DNA of 64,000 nucleotides, taken from positions 1,612,001-1,676,000 of the forward strand of contig CANMWG010000001.1 in the NCBI GenBank assembly GCA_947501555.1, read 5' to 3'. Below, one piece after another: positions 58,516-64,000 of the stretch. Position 1 is the first letter of the stretch, and each line of letters begins with the position of its first letter. The notes under the pieces were generated by a model. That model saw only the letters and a list, made by a program, of their open reading frames with translations. It had not been told where the DNA came from and did no database searches. Made by a program: the position numbers and the translations under genes. This DNA is from an uncultured Paracoccaceae bacterium (lineage in GTDB: Bacteria; Pseudomonadota; Alphaproteobacteria; Rhodobacterales; Rhodobacteraceae).

Positions 58516-60230
58516 GTTGTCTCCATCCCGTGGCGCGGCAGACGAATATGAAACACTGCACCGCCCTCGGGCCGGTCAACGGCAGTGATCGTTCCGTTGT
58601 GATCCGCAATAATACCAGCCGAGATGGTCAAGCCAAGCCCCATACCCTGACCACTTTCACGGGTTGTCGCAAAAGGTTCGCGCAGATCGTCAAGCGTCTT
58701 GTCCCCCAGACCGTGGCCTGTGTCTGCCACGTCGCACCACACGTCTTGCGTGGTCCCGCCAGTCGTGATGACAACCCGCCTTTCGGCTGCCTCTTCCACA
58801 GCATCAAGCGCATTTCGCACGATATTGGTGATCATCTGCTCGATCCGCAATTTGTTAGCAACAAGGCGTAAATCTTCTTTTGGGGGGGCAAAGGCAACCT
58901 CTGCATCGCGCGCCTCAATGGTGGGCTGCAGCAATTCAAGCCCGCCTTGCACAGCATCTACCAAATCGAATTCCTCAAGGCTGTCACGACCCTTGCGGGA
59001 AAAGAATTTCAGTTGGCGGGTGATATTTTCCATGCGGGCCACAAGGCCTTGCATCTTGTCGTTCAATGGGGTCGGCCCAACGGTCATCTCGGACGCTGCA
59101 AGCTGGTTGCGCATGGCGGCAATGGGCTGGCCCAGCTCATGGGTGACCGATGATGCCAATTGCCCAAGTGCCGCGAGACGACCCGCACGTTCCAACTCAT
59201 CCTGGGTTTTCTTCAGCGTCTGCTCAGCAGTGCGGCGATCTTCAATTTCAATCGCCAAACGCTCATTCGCCAAACGAAGTGCGGCCTCTTCCCGCACAGA
59301 TGTGCGCAATGCCGTTTTGACACGGCGCAACCGGCTGACTTGAAATCCACTAAAACTGAGCAAAACAAATGTCAGGAATGTCCCAGATACAAGCCACGCG
59401 CGGGCGGCCACCTGATTATCGGATACAAAGAAATGAAGCGACCAACTGTTGGGAAGGTCCGCAGTGCGCAAATACAGAAGATCCTCTGTGCCGATACGAA
59501 CAGTTTTTTCGATCGGGTCTGGGGTCCAGTCCAAAGGTTGAAGGTCCTCAGAACCAAACTGACGCGAGGCGATGATCCTATTACTTTGGGCGTCCGACAA
59601 AGGTGAAAGCGTCTTGTACCGCCATGCGGGGTCAGACGCCAACAAGACAACACCATCCGCATTTGCTAAAAGAATGCGCTCGCCCGAGGCCTGCCAATCG
59701 TCTTGCATCCGCGACAAGTCAATCTTTATGGCAACCACCCCAGTTGTGTCTGCCTGAGGCACCCGAACTTCCATCGCATAGAAATACCCCGGAATACCGG
59801 TTGTAGTGCCAATGCCATAGAATTCGCCCAACTCGCCGTTCAAAGCGGCCTGAAAGTAAGGTCGGTACGCATAGTTCTGACCTTTGAAACTGCGTGCGCC
59901 CCGCGCATTTGAGGCCGCAATAGTGAGGCCCGTACCATCCATCAGAAAAATCGCGTCCAGCCCCGCGCTTTGTGAAAACCGTGCGAGCCGGTAGTCCAGC
60001 GCCTCGGATTCACCGAATTCCAAAGCGCGCGCGACAACCGGGTCAAGCGACAACAAGAAAGGCAAATGCGCAAAGTGACGTAATTCCGTCTCTAGGGTGC
60101 TGCGATATAGCGTCAGTCGCGCTGCGGCCTTTTCGATTTCTTGTGTTTTGAAATAGGCGGAAGCCGCCCAATGCAGGCCTCCCGCAAGCGCCAGAATAAC
60201 AGATAGAAAGAGCAGATGGACAGGACGCAT
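58512..60230 (-). CDS. dctB: C4-dicarboxylate-type sensor histidine kinase DctB
   Basis: The membrane kinase of about 572 residues has two helices flanking a periplasmic Cache-type sensor (first helix MRPVHLLFLSVILALAGGLHW; second near RAWLVSGTFLTFVLLSFSGF). Then come a coiled coil, a HisKA with SSVTHELGQPIAAMRNQLAAS and an HATPase (NIVRNALDAVEEAAE; DVADTGHGLGDK; GQGMGLGLTISAGII). The start is uncertain: the ATG at 60230 gives a proper signal-anchor, but an in-frame ATG at 60320 exists. It partners the adjacent DctD and is likely to control dctPQM just downstream. Confidence 0.9.
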   Translation of the reverse strand: MRPVHLLFLSVILALAGGLHWAASAYFKTQEIEKAAARLTLYRSTLETELRHFAHLPFLLSLDPVVARALEFGESEALDYRLARFSQSAGLDAIFLMDGTGLTIAASNARGARSFKGQNYAYRPYFQAALNGELGEFYGIGTTTGIPGYFYAMEVRVPQADTTGVVAIKIDLSRMQDDWQASGERILLANADGVVLLASDPAWRYKTLSPLSDAQSNRIIASRQFGSEDLQPLDWTPDPIEKTVRIGTEDLLYLRTADLPNSWSLHFFVSDNQVAARAWLVSGTFLTFVLLSFSGFQVSRLRRVKTALRTSVREEAALRLANERLAIEIEDRRTAEQTLKKTQDELERAGRLAALGQLASSVTHELGQPIAAMRNQLAASEMTVGPTPLNDKMQGLVARMENITRQLKFFSRKGRDSLEEFDLVDAVQGGLELLQPTIEARDAEVAFAPPKEDLRLVANKLRIEQMITNIVRNALDAVEEAAERRVVITTGGTTQDVWCDVADTGHGLGDKTLDDLREPFATTRESGQGMGLGLTISAGIIADHNGTITAVDRPEGGAVFHIRLPRHGMETT

Positions 60231-60909
60231 AGATGTGACTTGCAGGTTGAAGCATCGAAAATCAACCCGGATGTTCGTTTGTGTCTTTGGGCATTTCGGC
60301 GTCGACGTCCGGCGCTTCAATCGCTTTCAAGGGCTGCAGGACAGTGTGCCGATCGAATGGTTCGCAATCCTGGCATTGCATTCACATCTCGGTTTTCTAG
60401 CTGAAATGGCTCGGATCGTACTGCCACCAGAATGGGCCACCATCATCTCATTCAAGAGATTTGCCGTCCCCGTTTCAGCTTGCTGAGAAGGGGGTGGTGT
60501 CAGATCACATCGAGACTAATTCACATTAGCGGGACGGTGGCAGACCACGTCGCACCTTGTTCGGTGAGTGGGCAGAGTTCTTTCGCACGCTTGGTCCGCT
60601 TCATCGCGTTTGATGCGATACGCGATGGATTATGGATCATCCAAGGTGTTGAAGTAATTTCGGTAGTATATTGTGTTCACTTAAAGCGTTGAAATCTTTG
60701 ATTTGAGGTGCCGATAGGTGCTTCAGGTTCTTCGCATCACGCCATAAGGCGCCTCAATCTTTGATGTCAGGCGGTGTTAAATGGCTCAGGCGTCAGATGA
60801 ATGACTTTAGCGCGTTCTCGCCTCGGTTCTCAGGCGGCGCCCAAGTCGTCCCGGGCTTCGCATAGCGCTGCGATGCGCCACAATCCTATGCCATCCGCAA
60901 CAGCGCAGA
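60231..60909. other. Gene-free region between dctB and the MarR gene
   Basis: I find no supportable gene in about 680 bases. Short open frames occur on the plus strand (for example 60216-60486), but none has a ribosome site or recognisable content. A loose direct repeat (GGTG..TCAGATCACATCG near 60493 and GGTGGCAGACCACGTCG near 60536) and a loose inverted repeat around 60690-60770 hint at decayed mobile DNA. Confidence 0.45.
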
Positions 60910-61431
60910 TCAGTAGATATATCGGATCTGTTCCGTCCAATAACGCTCAACCCGGCGCAAGGACGACGTGATATCCTCGATGCCATTTTGATCCAGCACA
61001 CCGCGGTCGACCAACCCATCCGCATGGGTGGCAAACAGGCCGGACACCACAGTGCGCACATCGCGACCTTTTGGGGTCAAGCGAACCCGCACCGAGCGGC
61101 GATCAATTTCGCTGCGCTGGTGGTGCATATAGCCCATCTCCACCAGCTTTTTCAGGTTATACGACACGTTAGACCCTTGGTAATAACCACGCGTCTTCAG
61201 TTCCCCCGCGGTCACTTCATTTTCGCCCACATTGAAAAGCAACAAGGCCTGAACGGGGTTGATTTCTAGCATCCCCACCCGTTCGAATTCGTCTTTGATG
61301 ACGTCCAGCAACAGGCGATGCAGCCGTTCCACCAAGGTTAGCGCGTCAAGATAGGATGCCATGAACGCAGCAGTCCGTGCTGATGGCACACCGGGATTTG
61401 CGGTGTCATCAAGGTCTGTATGAATGCTCAT
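60910..61431 (-). CDS. MarR family transcriptional regulator
   Basis: This 173-residue winged-helix regulator has the MarR core at residues 60-130: NPVQALLLFNVGENEVTAGELKTRGYYQGSNVSYNLKKLVEMGYMHHQRSEIDRRSVRVRLTPKG, with the basic wing SEIDRRSVRVRL. The longer N-terminus and RGYYQGSNVSYNL recognition helix match the alphaproteobacterial PetP/LdtR-type subgroup. It lies alone. The target is unknown. Confidence 0.88.
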   Translation of the reverse strand: MSIHTDLDDTANPGVPSARTAAFMASYLDALTLVERLHRLLLDVIKDEFERVGMLEINPVQALLLFNVGENEVTAGELKTRGYYQGSNVSYNLKKLVEMGYMHHQRSEIDRRSVRVRLTPKGRDVRTVVSGLFATHADGLVDRGVLDQNGIEDITSSLRRVERYWTEQIRYIY

Positions 61432-61534
61432 TTATTGTACTCCGTCTTCTGCTCAAATAGAGGAATAAGACGAAACAAAGAAAATTCAGTTAAACAGTAA
61501 AATTGAGTCTTTTTAGGCGAAAATAGCGGGTTGA

Positions 61535-61803
61535 TCAGGCTGGGCGCGTCACACCATGCGCGTCCTTGGCAATCACTGCGATCAGGTCAGCATAGCGATC
61601 GGGCACAGCGAACTGGCCACCGACCCAGCCATAAATATCATGATCATTTTCGTTCAAGAGACGATCATAAAGCGCCAGATCATCGGGGCTCATGTCCGCC
61701 AGATGTTTCTCGGCAAAGGCCTGCAGGATCAGATCCATCTCTTTGATCCCGCGCCGCATTGAGCGCATGCGCAGCCGTTTGACCATATGTTCGTGGGGCT
61801 CAG

Positions 61804-61807
<4 letters not shown>
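61535..61807 (-). CDS. sdhE: FAD assembly factor SdhE
   Basis: This 90-residue protein of the SdhE/SDHAF2 family helps attach FAD covalently to succinate dehydrogenase. The signature is present: RLRMRSMRRGIKEMDLIL (the RGxxE motif) followed by LYDRLLNENDHDIYGWV. It overlaps the XRE regulator gene upstream by four bases (ATGA). Confidence 0.92.
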
Positions 61808-63481
<1,674 letters not shown>

Positions 63482-63549
63482 TTGGTCACGACCAGCGCTT
63501 CCCCGTTGGTGCGTATGACATCACTATTTCCGGAATTGTTGGACAAATC

Positions 63550-64000
63550 ATGGCGCAAAAAGCCACCATCTATAAAGTAGAACTTTCCGTTTCGGATATG
63601 GACCGGCACTACTATGAGACGCATAAATTGACCATTGCCAAACACCCGTCCGAGACGGACGAACGGCTCATGGTGCGGGTGCTTGCCTTTGCACTCCATG
63701 CGCATGCGCAACTGGAAATGACAAAGGGGCTTTCAACGGATGACGAACCCGACATCTGGCAGAAAAGCCTGAGCGGCGAGCTAAAGTTATGGATCGCATT
63801 GGGGCTTCCCAGTGAAAAGGTCGTGCGTCAATCCTGTGGGAAATCGGATGAGGTGATCATCTATTCCTACGGCGGCAGAACAGCGGACATGTGGTGGGAA
63901 AAGATCAAAAATAGCACCACCCGGTTTGATAACCTCCGGGTTGTCAATTTTTCAGATAAGGAAACCGGCGAACTGGGCAACCTGGCCAGCCGGTCGATGA
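63550..64000 (+). CDS. yaeQ: YaeQ family protein (cut at window edge)
   Basis: The first 150 residues of a protein starting MAQKATIYKVELSVSDMDRHYYETHKLTIAKHPSETDERLMVRVLAFAL, the YaeQ family signature. KSLSGELKLWIALGLPSEKVVRQSCGKSDEVIIYSYG follows. YaeQ has a PD-(D/E)XK nuclease-like fold; its role is not settled. Full length is about 180 residues, so about 30 are beyond the window. Confidence 0.92.
   Translation, partial: MAQKATIYKVELSVSDMDRHYYETHKLTIAKHPSETDERLMVRVLAFALHAHAQLEMTKGLSTDDEPDIWQKSLSGELKLWIALGLPSEKVVRQSCGKSDEVIIYSYGGRTADMWWEKIKNSTTRFDNLRVVNFSDKETGELGNLASRSM

Noticed and set aside
60216..60486. Short plus-strand frames upstream of dctB.
   Set aside because: No ribosome site, no family resemblance, and partly antisense to the dctB start; treated as noncoding.

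Overview
The window is chromosomal DNA of an alphaproteobacterium, most likely a marine Rhodobacteraceae (Roseobacter group) member. Supporting evidence: heterotetrameric sarcosine oxidase genes, a hom-glpX-recJ block, TRAP transporters, an aquaporin carrying a C-terminal domain of the kind I associate with NuoE and L21 tails in this family, OPG glucan genes and a Ro60/RtcB RNA-repair locus. No taxonomic marker such as rRNA is present, so this is inference from gene content.

Layout. 1-6.6 kb: the 5' part of dnaG and the sarcosine oxidase operon soxB-soxD-soxA-soxG, all on the minus strand. 6.9-10.1 kb: a YcxB-like membrane protein, an unusual aquaporin fusion and a glutamate dehydrogenase. 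10.5-13.3 kb: a three-gene TadG/TadE-like set without the rest of a Tad system. 13.3-19.1 kb: housekeeping genes (a TetR regulator, hom, glpX, recJ, tRNA-Glu). 19.1-27.9 kb: an accessory stretch that starts with an IS66 remnant beside tRNA-Glu and holds a tight five-gene operon, SWIM protein - DUF5691 - MoxR ATPase - DUF5682 - VWA protein. 28.0-29.8 kb: an ABC exporter.

30.3-37.3 kb is the most striking part. It is an RNA-repair operon, rsr (TROVE/Ro60) - RNA array - kptA - rtcB, divergent from its activator gene rtcR. Between rsr and kptA there are no protein genes. About 1.5 kb holds eight units that fold like bacterial Y RNAs: each has a conserved two-helix stem with an invariant AUGC/(C/U)UUG internal loop, and most carry a permuted tRNA-like module (T arm first, then an acceptor stem closed by a hairpin loop, then a D arm). 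The paired strands differ between units but stay complementary, so the structure is supported by covariation inside the window. Three complete tRNA genes (Gln-UUG, Asn-GUU and an odd Pro-UGG) are interspersed. The likely logic is that RNA damage activates RtcR, which induces a Ro60 protein, its Y RNAs, replacement tRNAs and end-healing and sealing enzymes.

37.9-43.8 kb: a 1496-residue modular GH5 glycosidase with duplicated terminal blocks, a rhodanese-like protein and an esterase. 43.8-49.8 kb: osmoregulated periplasmic glucan genes opgC-opgG-opgH plus a TTC38-like TPR protein. 49.9-60.2 kb: a CaiB/BaiF CoA-transferase, a TPP enzyme, a DUF302 protein, glyoxalase I and a TRAP transporter (dctPQM) with a DctB/DctD two-component system whose regulator lacks the sigma-54 contact loop. 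60.9-64 kb: a MarR regulator, sdhE, an XRE regulator, an aspartate aminotransferase and the start of yaeQ.
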